Positions 1 to 11,158 of a stretch of DNA of 64,000 nucleotides are shown here, piece after piece. A program made the translations under genes and the position numbers. Origin of the DNA: Saccopteryx bilineata (lineage: Eukaryota; Chordata; Mammalia; Chiroptera; Emballonuridae). Position 1 is the stretch's first letter; every line of letters starts with the position of its first letter. Below the pieces are notes generated by a model, which had not been told where the DNA came from, searched no databases, and was given only the letters and a program-made list of their open reading frames with translations. Location of the stretch: assembly GCF_036850765.1 (NCBI RefSeq), contig NC_089491.1, positions 134,904,266 through 134,968,265 on the forward strand. Direction: 5' to 3'.

Positions 1-807
1 AGCTAAGATTAATCTTATTTCCTCCCCACATATTCTTTCCTTTTCTAGTCCTTGGCTAGTCTATAATATCTTGTAGAATATTTGAGACTAAATATCATTC
101 TCTCCCTGAACTAATCTGAAGCCAAAGTTGCTCACCTTTTTCTCTTGAGGGCAGCTTGCCCAAAGCACCTCAGGGCCACCACAAGAAGGAAGGTGTGGGT
201 CTCTCTCACACACACAGCCTCCTTTCTCTCAACCTCTCTATTCTTTGATAAACTGGCTAGGATAGATTGTTTTTTTTGAAATGTCTGATTTTCTATAACC
301 ATTAGAATCATCTAAAGATAAAAGGGCTTGTTTGGTAGGGTGAGAAGGTGGGTTTCCTTTATCTTTGGAAGATTCTATACCAAGGCCTAGAAACTTGGTG
401 GGAGTTTTACAGAAGAATCAAGCCATCATACTAGTGGTTGTCACTTTTAAACTGTGATTGCGTCGCACTTAACTGTGACTCACGGTTAAGAACAATAGGG
501 CTATATATTCTATTGGGTGCTTATGCACCAGCTGTGTGACCTTGAGGAAATCACTTTGTAAGCGATGCCAGAGGCTACAATGAGGTACTTCTAAGAGGTT
601 GGAAATAAGGAAGTACTGTAAGATTTAAACAAGGCAAGGCAAAAATAATTCACAAAGGTACAAGGCAATTCCTCCCAGGTCCAGAGACAACTCCCTCTCT
701 TCAAGAAATATTTATTAAGTCTTGGCAAATACTGATAGGCATTGTTCTATGCTAAAGGTTTTTTTGGGTTTTTTTCTTATGTTTTTCTAAAGAAACAGGA
801 AGTTATT

Positions 808-1214
808 TATTTCTTTATTTGTATTTGTATTTATTTATTTATTTTATTCAGTGAGAGGAGGGGAGGCAGAGACAGACTCCTGCATGAGCCCCAACCAGGA
901 TCCACCAGGAAAGCCCACTTGGGGGCGATGCTCTGTCTATCCTGGGTATTGCTCTGTTGCTCAGCAACTGAGCTCTCCTCAGAATCTGAGGTGGAGGGCA
1001 TGGAACCATCTACCATTTTCAGCGTCAGGGGCTAACTCGCTCCAATGGAGCCATGGCTGCAGGAGGAGAAGAGAGAGAGAGAGAGAGAGAAGCAAGAAGG
1101 GGGAGGGGTGGAGAAGCACATAGGCGCTTCTCCTGTGTGCCCTGACCAGAGACTGAACCTGGGACATCCACATGCAGGGCTGATGCTCTACCACTGTGCC
1201 AACAGACAAGGGCC
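808..1214 (-). mobile_element. Long VES-like bat SINE (type A)
   Basis: Reverse-strand tRNA-derived SINE. The tRNA-like head lies at the right end and an A-rich tail (read here as T-rich) at the left. The 14-bp target-site duplication AACAGGAAGTTATT is seen at 794-807 and 1215-1228. This type is about 350-400 bp: tRNA head, then a conserved body containing the complement of GCTCCAATGGAGCC. Confidence 0.88.
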
Positions 1215-1660
1215 AACAGGAAGTTATTGAAATGAATTAAATTAGTTATGTTTTAGCTTGGAGGAGTAGCCTGATAAATTTTGGGTTTTGAAGAGAACCT
1301 TCTAACAGCTGAGTGGAGAATGGATTAGAAGGGACTTAGTGGGTCCAAGGAGGACAGCAGGCAAAAAGGATAATATAATAGTGCAGATAAGAGATGATGT
1401 TGGATACACAACAAGATTTTAAAAAGCAGCTCTCTCTATGAAGCATGCCTGAGCCTTTTCCCCAGGCATATTTTCCTTGCCTCTCTTTCTCTTAAGCACT
1501 AAAGGCCCTTCATTTGCTTCTGTAACTTGTTTCCTGAGCCCACACAACTCAGCTGGCTCAATTCTTCCATAGCTCACTTCTACTTCTGTGACTTTCTAAA
1601 TAAACGTTTGTTTGTAAAAAAAAAAAGAAAGAAAGAAAGAAAGAAAAGAAAAAAGAAGAG

Positions 1661-1841
1661 GCCTTGCCCAGCCAGCTCAGTTGGTTAGAAGCATTGTCCC
1701 AAAACAACAAAGTTGTGAGTTTGATCTCTGGTCAGAGCACACATGGGAAGCAACCACAGAATGCATTCTGAGTGGAACAACAGATGAATGCTTGCCTTCC
1801 CCTACCCTTCCTCTGTCTCTCTAAAAATCAATAAAAATTAA
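1661..1841 (+). mobile_element. Bat SINE, type D
   Basis: tRNA-like head with GCTCAGTTGGTTAGAAGC (box A) and a box B-like GAGTTTGATCTCTGGTC, followed by a pyrimidine-rich stretch and an AATAAAAATTA tail. It is preceded by a GAAA simple repeat at 1624-1655. Confidence 0.82.
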
Positions 1842-1842
1842 G

Positions 1843-1984
1843 TCCTGACTGGGTAGCTTAGTTGTTTAGAGGGTCGTCCCAGAGCACAGAGCAGCTCCAT
1901 GTTCCTGTCTCTTTGTCTCTCTCTCCCTGCTTCTCTCTCTCTCTCTGTCTCTCTCTCTCAAAAAAAATAAAAAAATAAAGGAAA
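1843..1984 (+). mobile_element. Bat SINE, type D, internally deleted
   Basis: The head CCTGACTGGGTAGCTTAG is followed after about 50 bp by a (CT)n tract and an A-rich tail; the middle of the element is missing. It abuts the preceding type D copy. Confidence 0.65.
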
Positions 1985-2026
1985 AAAGAGATGATTTTGA
2001 CTGATATAAATAGAAAGAAAGAATGC

Positions 2027-2210
2027 CTGACCTGTAGTGGTGCAGTGGATAAAGTGTTGACCTGTAATGTCAAGGTCGCCAGTTCAAAACCCTGGGCTTG
2101 CCTGGTCAAGGCACATACTGGAAGCAACTATGATGAGTTGATGCTTCCTGCTCTCCCCCATCTCTCTCTCTCTCCTCTCTCTATAAATCAATAAATAAAA
2201 AAATAAAACA
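2027..2210 (+). mobile_element. Bat SINE, type B
   Basis: Head GCCTGACCTGTAGTGGTGCA, a box B-like GCCAGTTCAAAACCC, a (CT)n segment and an AATAAATAAAAAAATAAAA tail. Type B is about 170-210 bp and is the most uniform SINE type in the window. Confidence 0.87.
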
Positions 2211-2358
2211 TAGAAAGAAAGGACAGTTTCAGGAAATATTTACATTTGTGGGATTGCTAAGACATAGTGGTTGATTGGAGGGAAGAGGAGGTAGAAAGCG
2301 GAAACAATTTCCTTCAGCTTTATGTAGTTGATATCCCTATATCTAAAATAAAAGAGTA

Positions 2359-2692
2359 GTCTGACCAGATGGTGGTGCAGTGTATAGAGCGTCGGACTGG
2401 GATGCAAAGGAGCCAGATTCAAAACCCCGAGGTGGCCAGCTTGAGCACAGGCTCATCTGGTTTGAACAAGGCTCACCAGCACCAAGGTTGCTGGCTTGAG
2501 CAAGAGGTCACTCCGTCTGCTATAGCCCCCCGGTCAAGGCACATATGTGAAAGCAATCAATAAAAAACAACTAAGGCGCCGCAATGAGGAATTGATGCTT
2601 CTCATCTCTCTCCCTTCCTGTCTGTCTGTCCCTCTATCTCTGTTGCTGTCTTTGTCACCAAAAATAAAAAATAAATAAATAAAATAAAAGAG
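2359..2692 (+). mobile_element. Bat SINE, type C
   Basis: Head CTGACCAGATGGTGGTGCAG with TATAGAGCGTCGGACTGGG. The body carries repeated phrases of the form 'caccag..ttgagcaag' and ends in (CTGT)n and an A-rich tail. Type C is about 300-340 bp. Confidence 0.86.
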
Positions 2693-3234
2693 TAACTGAT
2701 CAGCCAATATCAATATATTAATTCCAAAGGGAATATGGTAAATGGACAATCCAGTCAATCAGAATTGTTACTGTGTGCCCAGAATTATCTTGGGGAAGGA
2801 GATGCCCAATGTGATCCCTGGTGGGGCAGGGATGGTTCTTCAGGCCTCCGTATGACCTGGCTGAAATACCCCACAGAGAGATTCCTCCTCCTTTATCCTG
2901 AATTTATGCTCATTAGATAACAATCTGGTACCTCACTGAAAAACGGAATGCCCTAGACAGAGGACGTAGGCATCCTGGGGGATGGAAGAGAAAGCAATGG
3001 ATACACTGGCATGGTGGAATCCGGATCAGGTACTTATGAATTTAGGTGAGGATTTCTTACCACATGAGCATTTAGAGGTGTAATGAGCCAGTCCAGTCCC
3101 CACGCTGGCTACGCTGAGTGCTCTTCCCAGGATCATCATTCTCTGTGGTGTCCAAGGAGGGAACCAGGCCATCTGCTTCCCTCTGAGCATATCTCTCTGG
3201 CCAAACTGTGAATTATTTTTTTACACTAATAATG

Positions 3235-3380
3235 ATAATTATTTTGATAGCTTCAATTTAATGGGTACCAACTGTTTGTTAATAAAGTGATAGGGATATC
3301 ACACTCATGATCTCATTTACTTTTTACAACAGTTGTGTAAAATAAGTAATTGATTCCAGAAGGATTTAAGCAGGTGACAA
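3235..3380 (-). repeat. MIR-like ancient SINE fragment
   Basis: Contains the reverse-strand MIR-like phrase 'gatctcatttactttttacaacag', matching the conserved part that reads 'catttaatcctcacaacaacc' in well-preserved copies. Strongly diverged; the boundaries are approximate. Confidence 0.55.
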
Positions 3381-3599
3381 GGGAACCGTGGGCCTGGGTT
3401 CCAAGGCTACACAGTCAGAAATAATGCCTCAAATATAGAACCAAGGCAGTCGGAGCACTTCAGCAACTGTTGCTAAACACTAGACACTGCAATGCTTACC
3501 AATTCCCTGACACTGGATGCTGGAAGGCACTACTGCCTCTATTGCCACTCTGCACCCTGGAACTCCGTCTTTCTGCTAGCAGCTAGAAAAAATGACAGG

Positions 3600-3745
3600 C
3601 ATCTACCGTGTTGTTCTAACCATTTCATAGATAAGAAACTGATGCTCAGAGTAGTTAAGTAGCCTGCCTGAGATCACATAGTAAATAATCCAGGATTTGA
3701 AACCAGGTCTGGTTAACTGCAAAGTCCGTGTTCTTTCCACAATGT
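3600..3745 (-). repeat. MIR-like ancient SINE fragment
   Basis: Reverse-strand MIR core: 'catttcatagataagaaactgatgctcagag', then 'agcctgcctgagatcacatagtaa'. It is adjacent to and left of a younger type A SINE. Confidence 0.6.
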
Positions 3746-3770
3746 TTTGCTGCTGCAATGCACTTAACTT

Positions 3771-4190
3771 TTCTTTTTCTTTCTTTCTTTCTTTCTTTTT
3801 TTTTTTTGTATTTCTCTGAAGCTGGAAACGGGGAGAGACAGTCAGACAGACTCCCGCATGCGCCCGACCGGGATTCACCCGGCACGCCCACCAGGGGCGA
3901 CGCTCTGCCTACCAGGGGGCGATGCTCTGCCCCTCCGGGGTGTCGCTCTGCTGCGACCAGAGCCACTCCAGCGCCTGGGGCAGAGGCCAAGGAGCCATCC
4001 CCAGCGCCCGGGCCATCCTTGCTCCAATGGAGCCCTGGCTGCGGGAGGGGAAGAGAGAGACAGAGAGGAAGGAGGGGACTAGGGTGGAGAAGCAAATGGG
4101 CGCCTCTCCCATGTGCCCTGGCCTGGAATCGAACCCGGGTCCCCCTCAAGCCAGGCCGACGCTCCACCGCTGAGCCAACCGGCCAGGGCC
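3771..4190 (-). mobile_element. Long VES-like bat SINE (type A)
   Basis: Near full length. A T-rich tail with TTTC repeats lies at 3771-3808. The body is CpG-rich with little decay, which suggests a young copy. The tRNA-like head ends at CCGGCCAGGGCC. Open frames up to 179 codons across this copy are a property of the SINE, not genes. Confidence 0.93.
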
Positions 4191-4357
4191 GCACTTAACT
4201 TTTCCAGGCTATTGTTTCCTAGCCTATAGAAGTTTTGCTACACCAAGTGATTCTCAAAGTATAGTCCCCCAGACCAGCAACCTCAGTATCACCTGGAAAC
4301 CTATTTAAAATGCAGATTCTTGGATCCTGCTCAGAACTTCTGAATCAAAAACTTTGG

Positions 4358-4538
4358 GGCCTGGCCGGTAGCTTAGTTGGTTAGAGCGTCATCCCTATAA
4401 GCCAAGGTTGTGGGTTTGATCCCCGATCAGTGCACATATAGGAATTAACCACTGAATGCATAAATAAGTGGAACAACAAATTGATGTTTTTCTCTCTCCC
4501 TTCCTCTTTCTCTAAAAATTAATAAATAAATTAAAAAG
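4358..4538 (+). mobile_element. Bat SINE, type D, inside MER5A
   Basis: Head GGCCTGGCCGGTAGCTTAGT with a GTTAGAGCGTCATCC box A region, box B-like GTGGGTTTGATCCCCGATC and tail AATTAATAAATAAATTAAA. Flanked by AAAACTTTGG at 4348-4357 and 4539-4548. Confidence 0.88.
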
Positions 4539-4548
4539 AAAACTTTGG

Positions 4549-4673
4549 CTCTGACCTGTGGTGGCGCAGTGGATAAAGCGTTGAGATGGAACACTGAGGT
4601 CACCGGTTCAAAACCCTGGGCTTGCCTGGTCAAGGCATATATGAGAGTTGATGCTTCCGGATCCTCCCCCCTT

Positions 4674-4712
<39 letters not shown>

Positions 4713-4762
4713 CTAACTCTCTCTCCTCTCTAAAATGAATAAATAAATAAAAATTTAAAAAG
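4549..4762 (+). mobile_element. Bat SINE, type B, inside MER5A
   Basis: Head CTGACCTGTGGTGGCGCAGT, box B-like CACCGGTTCAAAACCC, a (CT)n tract at 4677-4710 and an AATAAATAAATAAAAATTT tail. Flanked by AAAACTTTGG at 4539-4548 and 4763-4772, so it shares a target site with the SINE before it. Confidence 0.9.
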
Positions 4763-5283
4763 AAAACTTTGGTGTAAGGCCCAGCAATCTTTGCATTAAC
4801 AAATACTCCAGGTGACTCTGATGCATCCTCAAGTTTGAGAATAACTAACTATACCAGATGATTTACCAAGATCCTCCAGCTCTAATAAGCTAACTCGATT
4901 CAATTCAAAATAATTCAATTATTTTGTAAGTTGCCAGTTGTGGACCCTGGATTGAGCAAGGTCCCCTGAGAGAAGCTAAGTACTTCCCATTTTTCTAAAA
5001 TGGGTTAGTGTTTATCATATTACATGCTAACAGAAGTCAAGAGTAGGTGCAGGAGTAAGGGGAGAGGCAGACAGACATAAGGAACATGCAGGAAAATGTC
5101 TGTATGTGCATACTGATTATTTTTCTGTGGTGTGCCTAGAAACACATATCCTTAATTGGCTCATTGACATGTGAACATCTGAGACATGTGCCCAAATCCA
5201 TGTGTCAAAAATAAATTATTTTTTCTACCAGACTTTAAAATTATATAACCAAATAACTTTTAAAATTATTATTATTATTTAAA

Positions 5284-5496
5284 TTTTTAATTTATTCATT
5301 TTAGAGAAGAGAGAGAAAGGGGGAGAGAGACAGAGAGGGAGAGAGAGAGGAGAGAGAGACAGAGAGAGAAGGTGGAGAGGAGCTGGAAGCATCAACTCCC
5401 ATATGTGCCTTGACCAGGCAAGCCCAGGGTTTCGAACCGGTGACCTCAGCATTTCCAGGTCAACGCTTTATCCACTGCACCACCACAGGTCAGGCT
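5284..5496 (-). mobile_element. Bat SINE, type B
   Basis: Reverse-strand copy: TTTATTCATTTTAGAGAAGA tail, (GA)n tract, then CATATGTGCCTTGACCAGGC, and the head complement ending CACCACAGGTCAGGC. Confidence 0.88.
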
Positions 5497-5587
5497 CAAA
5501 TAATTTTTAAGATTGTGTATTACTTAAATCATGTTACATACCACTGTGGTATGTCTTGAGAACCCTCGGTTACCAAAAAAGGTTACC

Positions 5588-5589
<2 letters not shown>

Positions 5590-5632
<43 letters not shown>
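5590..5632 (+). repeat. (TG)n microsatellite
   Basis: About 21 uninterrupted TG units directly at the tail end of the reverse-strand type C SINE that follows. It probably expanded from the tail, and it is a likely length polymorphism. Confidence 0.95.
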
Positions 5633-5633
<1 letters not shown>

Positions 5634-5940
5634 AGAGACAAAGAAAGACAGAGAAAGGGACAGATAGGGACAGACAGACAGGAAGGGAGAGAGATGAGAG
5701 GCATCAATTCTTCATTGTGGCACCTCAGTTTCTCATTGATTGCCTTCTCATATGTGCCTTGACCAGGGGCTACAGCAGAGTGAGTGACCCCTTGGTCAAG
5801 CCAGCGACCTTGGGCTCAAGCTGGTGAGCCTTGCTCAAACCAGATGAGCCCACGCTTAAACTGGCCACCTCGGAGTTTCCAACCTAGGACCTCCATGTCC
5901 CAGTCTGATGCTCTTTCCACTGTGCCACCACCTGGTCAGG
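5633..5940 (-). mobile_element. Bat SINE, type C
   Basis: Reverse-strand copy: 'gacagagaaagggacagataggg' tail region, the 'ttgctcaaaccagatgagcccacgc' body, and the head complement ending CACCACCTGGTCAGGC. Confidence 0.88.
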
Positions 5941-5961
5941 CAAAAAAAAAAGGTTAACTTA

Positions 5962-6101
5962 AAAAAAAAATTATTGATTGATTTTAGAAAAGAAGAAGAG
6001 AAAGAGAGAAATATCAACCAATGTTGGTTGGAATCGATCCAACCAACAACCATTGTATATCAAGATGATGTTCTAACCAACCGAGCCACCAGGTCAGGGC
6101 A
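5962..6101 (-). mobile_element. Bat SINE, type D
   Basis: Reverse-strand copy: TTATTGATTGATTTTAGAAA tail, and a head complement ending 'accgagccaccaggtcagggc'. Short, and partly degraded in the middle. Confidence 0.78.
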
Positions 6102-6115
6102 AGGTTAGATCCTCT

Positions 6116-6469
6116 TTTCTCTTTTTTAAGTGAGAGGAGGGGAAGCGGAGACAGACTCTCATATGCACCCCAACTGGAATCTACCTGGCAAACTTACTAG
6201 GGGGCGATGCTCTGCCCCTCTAGGGCCTTTGCTCAGTTGCAGCCAGAGCCATTTTTTATCGCTTGAGGCAAAGGCCATGGAGCCATCTTCAGCGCCTGGG
6301 GCCAACTCGCACTAATCAAGCCATGGCTACAGAAGGGGAGGAGAGAGAGAGAAGTGAGAGGGGCTGGGATGGAGAAGCAGATGGACGCTTCTCCTGTGTG
6401 CCCTGCATTGAACCCAGGACTTCCATATGCCGAGCTGGCGCTCTACCACTGAGCCAACAAGCCAGGGCC
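6116..6469 (-). mobile_element. Long VES-like bat SINE (type A)
   Basis: Reverse-strand copy, moderately diverged, with the type A body 'gggggcgatgctctgcccctc' and a head complement ending 'ccaacaagccagggcc'. Confidence 0.87.
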
Positions 6470-6494
6470 TTTTTTTTTTTAAGAATGTTTTCTT

Positions 6495-6672
6495 ATTTTT
6501 TTTTTTAATATTTTATTTATTTATATTAGAGAGGAGACAGAGAGAGAGAGAAGGGGGAGGAGCAGGAAGCATCAACTCCCATATGTGCCTTGACCAGGCA
6601 AGCCCAGGGTTTTGAACCGGTGACCTCAGCATTCTAGGTTAACGCTTTATGCACTGCACCACAAGTAAGGCA
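6495..6672 (-). mobile_element. Bat SINE, type B
   Basis: Reverse-strand copy with an ATTTTATTTATTTATATTAG tail, a GA-rich tract and a head complement ending CACCACAAGTAAGGC. It lies in tandem with the type A copy before it. Confidence 0.84.
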
Positions 6673-7069
6673 CTGAGAATATTTTCTTTTTCTATGTTAC
6701 TACTTATATTGTGACATAAGACAATGTAATTTGGCTTCTAATATTTTATTTGATATTTTCCCCTACTATAACATTCAGAAGTGGATCATTCAGAGACCTT
6801 GGAGGAAACAGTTGCATAGCAAATGGGGAGTTGAGGAAAATTTAATGAAAGGTCTGTTCATAAAGGTGTAGCCAAGGTGAAGGAGTATCTACAATAGTAC
6901 TAAAGCATTCTGAGTCTGACATCAGTGGGGAGCCACTAGAGGTGGTAACTCCTAGGCCTCAAGGGGCAAGGGAAGGGAGGGTACAAGAACCCAGAGAGAG
7001 CTGTAACTGTAGCTGTAGTTGAAGGAGAGGACCGCCCAACAGGGTCTGTGGCCTCTAGTAGCCATATGA

Positions 7070-7195
7070 ATGAGTCCAGGAGAGAATACAGAATTGCTAA
7101 TTCAACCCACAGAATCATGAGAAATAAAATATTGTTGTTGTTTTAAACCACTAAATTTTTATATACTTTGTTATGCAACAATAGGTAACTGATCC
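7070..7195 (+). mobile_element. MLT1-like LTR fragment
   Basis: Contains 'aattcaacccacagaatcatgagaaataaaatattgttgttgttttaaaccactaaa' followed by 'ttgttatgcaacaataggtaactga', the recognisable end of a mammalian MaLR (MLT1-type) LTR. The left boundary is uncertain. Confidence 0.6.
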
Positions 7196-7315
7196 ATCAA
7201 CAAGGTGGTGAACCTGTAATGGTTTCTCCACTAAAGCTGTAGAACACCAAGAAGACCTGAAGACCTGTACAATGGGACCCATAATTTTGATGCAAAAATA
7301 GTATAAATGTTTTCA

Positions 7316-7613
7316 CTTTTTTTTTTTTTGAGAGGAGGGGAGATAGAGAGACAGACTCCTACATGCACCATGACTGGGATCTACCTGGCAACCCTTTTTG
7401 GTGCTGATGCTTGAATCAACCTAGCTATCCTCAGCACCCGGGCTAACAGACCAATTAAACCACTGTCTGTGAGAGGCAAAGAGAGAAAGAAGGGGGAGAG
7501 GGAGGAGAAAAGAAGCAAACGGTCACTTCTTTTGTGTTCCCTGGCCAGGAATCAAACCAGAATGTCCATACGCTGGGTTGACACTCTATCCACTGAGCCA
7601 GTTGGCCAGGGCA
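7316..7613 (-). mobile_element. Bat SINE, type A, diverged
   Basis: Reverse-strand type A copy with many substitutions and a deleted middle. It still carries 'gagaggggagatagagagacagactcc' and a head complement 'gagccagttggccagggc'. An older copy. Confidence 0.75.
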
Positions 7614-8344
7614 CATTTTTCACTTTTTATAGGAATACTTAAAACAGTTTTCTGGGAGCATTTCATCTTATTTTGTCCCAGTTGTTTGAGACCTAGCAAT
7701 ATATGATGCTGTCACTAGAAATTTTACTCCAATCCCATTTACCTAATGTTAGGATAATTTGCTTCCTTTATTTGATCTTTATATTGGTGATCTTTATATA
7801 ATATATCTCTGATCTTTTAAAAGTTATCATTTTAGGCATTACTTTTGCAGGTGATTGATATTTAATAAACAAATATCTTGGTCCTGAGATTGTAGAGTGG
7901 TTCACTAAACATTTATTCTTAATCTTTTTCCCCTCTTTCCTTTACTATAGAGGGTAGAAAATAAAATGCTAAAATTTCTAGGCTCCCTTGCAGCTAGAGA
8001 TGACCACATGATACAGTTTTGTTTAAGGAGATGTAGCTGAAAATCTGCTGTGAGATTTTCTTTATATATATAGTAAAGCCACAGGAGGAGAAAGCCCTCA
8101 AGATAATTTGAGGATGATTTAAAAAAGAGGCTATTTACAAAGTTGTGCCAAGTTGTAGGAAAACCACAAGGGGTAGAACAGTACATCTTGATGAGTATCA
8201 GAAGGGCTGTTACCGAGAAGTAAGGGGAGGGAGTTACTAGAAACAGAACAAAAGAACTGTGTGTGTGGAGGCAGGGAGTGCCTTGAGAGGTGCCCTGATC
8301 TTTAGTGGAGGACACTGACACTATCCTCCCTCCATCTGATCTTT

Positions 8345-8672
8345 TAAAAAAAATTGATTTTGAGAGAGAGAGATAGAGGAAGGAGAGAAAGAAGCATCAA
8401 CTTGTAGTTGCTTCACTTTAGTTGTTCATTGCTTGCTTCTTGTATGTGCCTTGACCAGAAGGCTCAAGCTGAGCCAGTGACCCTTTGCTCAAACCAATGA
8501 CCTTGGGCTCAAGCCAGTGCCTTGGGATCATGTAGGTGATCCGGCGCTCAAGCTGGTGACCCCGCACTCAAGCTCTTGAGCCCACGCCAAAGCTGGTGAC
8601 CTCAGAGTTTCAAATGTGGCACCTCAGCATCTCCGGTTGATACTGTATCCACTGTACAAACACTGGTCAGGC
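8345..8672 (-). mobile_element. Bat SINE, type C, diverged
   Basis: Reverse-strand copy with 'cttgtatgtgccttgaccag' and repeated 'ctcaagctggtgacc' phrases, and a head complement ending 'cactggtcaggct'. Confidence 0.8.
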
Positions 8673-8899
8673 TCTCTACCTGATCTTCTGTGAGTGCTCC
8701 ACTTTGGCTCAGCCCCACTAGGATTCAGGGGGCAAGGTCTGCCTCTTGTATACAAATCTGGGTGGAAGAGTGGAAAGACAAATAGTATATAAAACATCTC
8801 TTACTTAACCTGACTTCCATAGTATGCAACACATAGTAAGAGTATCTGGCACAAGGTAGGAGATGAATATGTTTTTATTGAATTTAACTGAATCCAGTT

Positions 8900-9306
8900 C
8901 TTTTTTTTTTTTTAATTTTTTTTCCCTTTTTTTCTTTAAGCTGGAAACGGGGAGAGACAGTCAGACAGACTCCCGCATGCGTCTGACCGGGATCCACCCG
9001 GCACGCCCACCAGGGGCGAAGCTCTGCCCACCAGGGGGCGACGCTCTGCCCCTCCGGGGCTTCTCTTTGCCGCGACCAGAGCCACTCTAGCGCCTGGGGC
9101 AGAGGCCAAGGAGCCATCCCCAGCGCCCGGGCCATCTTTGCTCCAATGGAGCCTCGGCTGCGGGAGGGGAAGAGAGAGACAGAGAGGAAGGGGGGAGGGG
9201 GGAGAAGCAAATGGGCGCTTCTCCTATGTGCCCTGGCCGGGAATCGAACCCCGGTCCCCCGCACGCCAGGCCGACGCTCTACCGCTGAGCCAACTGGCCA
9301 GAGCCT
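8900..9306 (-). mobile_element. Long VES-like bat SINE (type A)
   Basis: Near full-length reverse-strand copy: T-rich tail at 8900-8937, CpG-rich body, and head complement GAGCCAACTGGCCAGAGCC. Little CpG decay. Confidence 0.93.
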
Positions 9307-9829
9307 CCAGTTCTTTGTTCTATTTTACAGTGTTTAAGACTCAATCTGCAATCGTCGCCAACCTTGGTCACTCCCAATTATTCAACATAAAATTGCGGAT
9401 TTGCAAGGAACTTTCTTTCCCCAGTAGAAAAGGTATTTGGGTTCCTCTCTGAGGCCAGATTAAGAAATGGCTCTTTAAAACAGCTTTCTTAGATCTGGAC
9501 TTTTTAGAGCATTAGATGGTTTTATAGTTTTACAAAACCTGTCCTTCAGTATAATTCAACTCCTAAATACCCACTTTACAGGGCTTTCCAGAAGAAATAA
9601 CTTCTGTACACTACCTGTATAACTAACTCAGTTTCCACATCTGTAAGATAATAGCTACTCATCATTCAAGTCTCAGCTACAAATGTCACCTTCTCAGGCT
9701 TTCTAGGATATCACATAAAAAAAAGAGGAATATCACACCCCAAGTTAGTTTCTAGCCCATTAATACTTTGTTTTTTTTTCCCCATCGCAGTTATAACTTT
9801 TTTGTTGTAACTTATTTATTGTTTACTTG

Positions 9830-9990
9830 TAGATTATTGGTCTTCTTTCAAAAGAATACTTGCTCCTTGTGAGCAAAAACTTCATCTGTGTTGTTCCTTG
9901 CTCTTTTTCAAGCACCTAGAAGAGTGCCTGGGACATGACGGTTGTTGATAAGGATTTGTTGATTAATGAATAAATAGTACAAATTATCAG
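9830..9990 (+). repeat. Possible L2/MIR-type ancient repeat end
   Basis: The phrase 'ctccttgtgagcaaaaacttcatctgtgttgttccttgc' followed by 'acctagaagagtgcctgggacatga' and 'attaatgaataaata' resembles the 3' end shared by L2 and L2-type repeats. Family assignment by eye only. Confidence 0.4.
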
Positions 9991-10304
9991 CCTTAGGACT
10001 TTTGTAGATATTAAATGAGATAACAATAAAATGCTCCTTGCACAACATAGAACTCTCTGTAAATATAGGTGTTTTCTTTCCCTTACATCCTGTTTCCAAT
10101 CCTTCAGCAAGTCAGCTGACCTCAGCCTCAAAACATATTCCAAATTATTTCATTCATCTCTATCACTCTAGTCAAGTCACCTTCACTTTTCATTTCCCTG
10201 CTTCACCAGTTGCTCCTATCCTCCTCAAACTCCAATCCATTCTCCACAGTGAGGGATGCTTCTTCCTTTATTTGATCCTATATTGGTAATCTTTATGTAT
10301 CTGT

Positions 10305-10634
10305 GACTTTTTTTTTTTTTTACAGGGACAAAGAGAGAGTCAGAGAGAGGGATAGACAGGAACAGAGAGAGATGAGAAGCATCAATCATCAGTTTTTCGT
10401 TGCGAGACCTTAGTTGTTCATTGATTGCTTTCTCATCTCATATGAGCCTTGACCACGGGCCTTCAGCAGACCGAGTAACCCCTTGCTCTAGCCAGAGACC
10501 TTGGGTCCAAGCTGGTGAGCTTTTTGCTCAAACCAGATGAGCCCACGCTCAAGCTAGTGAGCTCGGGCTCTCGAATCTGGGTCCTCTGCATCCTAGTCCG
10601 ACGCTCTATCCACTGCGCCACCGCCTGGTCAGGC
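10305..10634 (-). mobile_element. Bat SINE, type C
   Basis: Reverse-strand copy: T12 tail at 10308-10320, body 'cagcagaccgagtaaccccttgctc', head complement 'ccactgcgccaccgcctggtcaggc'. Well preserved. Confidence 0.9.
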
Positions 10635-10685
10635 TGTATCTGTGACATTTTAAAATATATATATTTATGATCTTTTAAAAGTTAC

Positions 10686-10880
10686 CATTTATTTATTTAT
10701 TGGTTGGTTGATTTTTAGAGAGAGGAAGGGAGAAAGAGAGGGAGAAAGAAACACGATTTATTGTTCCACTTATTTATACATTTATTGGTTGATTCCTTTA
10801 TGTGCCCTGATGCAATCAAACTCTACAACCTTGGCATATCGGGTTGATGCTCTAACCAGCTGAGCTACCCGGCCAGGGCC
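10686..10880 (-). mobile_element. Bat SINE, type D
   Basis: Reverse-strand copy with an ATTTATTTATTTATTGGTTG tail and a head complement ending 'gagctacccggccagggcc'. Confidence 0.86.
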
Positions 10881-11116
10881 AAGTGAAAGAGATTTCTAGA
10901 AACACAATTCAGATCATGTCTTGCCCTAACTTAAACATCACCGACAGCTTTCTAGATACTAGAATTAGCCCTGCTATCCTCTTAGGCTTCATCTGCTTTA
11001 GGCTAATTGGTCTCTCTCATGTGCTTTCTCTCTCTCACTCTTTCTCTCTCTCTCTCTCTATCCTGGAATTTAAATTAAAAACATTTATTTCTGTTTTAGC
11101 GTAAGAAAACAGATAG

Positions 11117-11158
11117 GGAGCTCCAGTGGCGCAATCGGTTAGCGCGCGGTACTTATAC
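11117..11158 (+). pseudogene. Inserted 5' half of tRNA-Ile(UAU), flanked by target-site duplication
   Basis: From 11120 the sequence GCTCCAGTGGCGCAATCGG continues as a tRNA 5' half: acceptor 5' strand, D-arm with box A, anticodon-stem 5' strand, and the TAT anticodon in CTTATAC. It stops there; there is no T-arm, box B or acceptor 3' strand. A perfect 13-bp direct repeat AGAAAACAGATAG flanks it (11104-11116 and 11159-11171). I infer a retroposed fragment of a tRNA-Ile(UAU) or its precursor, inserted without an A-tail. It cannot fold or function as a tRNA. Confidence 0.85.

Larger units (their letters stand above)
4246..4846 (+). mobile_element. MER5A-like hAT DNA element, split by two SINEs
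   Basis: The left part (4246-4357) begins AGTGATTCTCAAAGTATAGT and reads through 'cagcaacctcagtatcacctggaaacc'. The right part (4773-4846) reads 'ggcccagcaatctttgcattaacaaatactccaggtgactctgatgc' and ends 'tttgagaataact', which is the expected inverted terminus. Two bat SINEs sit between the halves. Confidence 0.8.

Noticed and set aside
3655..4198. Open frames of 156-179 codons on both strands, with similar ones at 8884-9264, 11332-11747, 12318-12691 and 36038-36655
   Set aside because: All coincide with type A SINE copies, and the same translated phrases recur in each. This is a sequence property of the SINE, not a gene family.
5590..5632. Tandem repeats as a candidate CRISPR array or satellite
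   Set aside because: It is a dinucleotide microsatellite; no spaced direct repeats occur, and the setting is mammalian.
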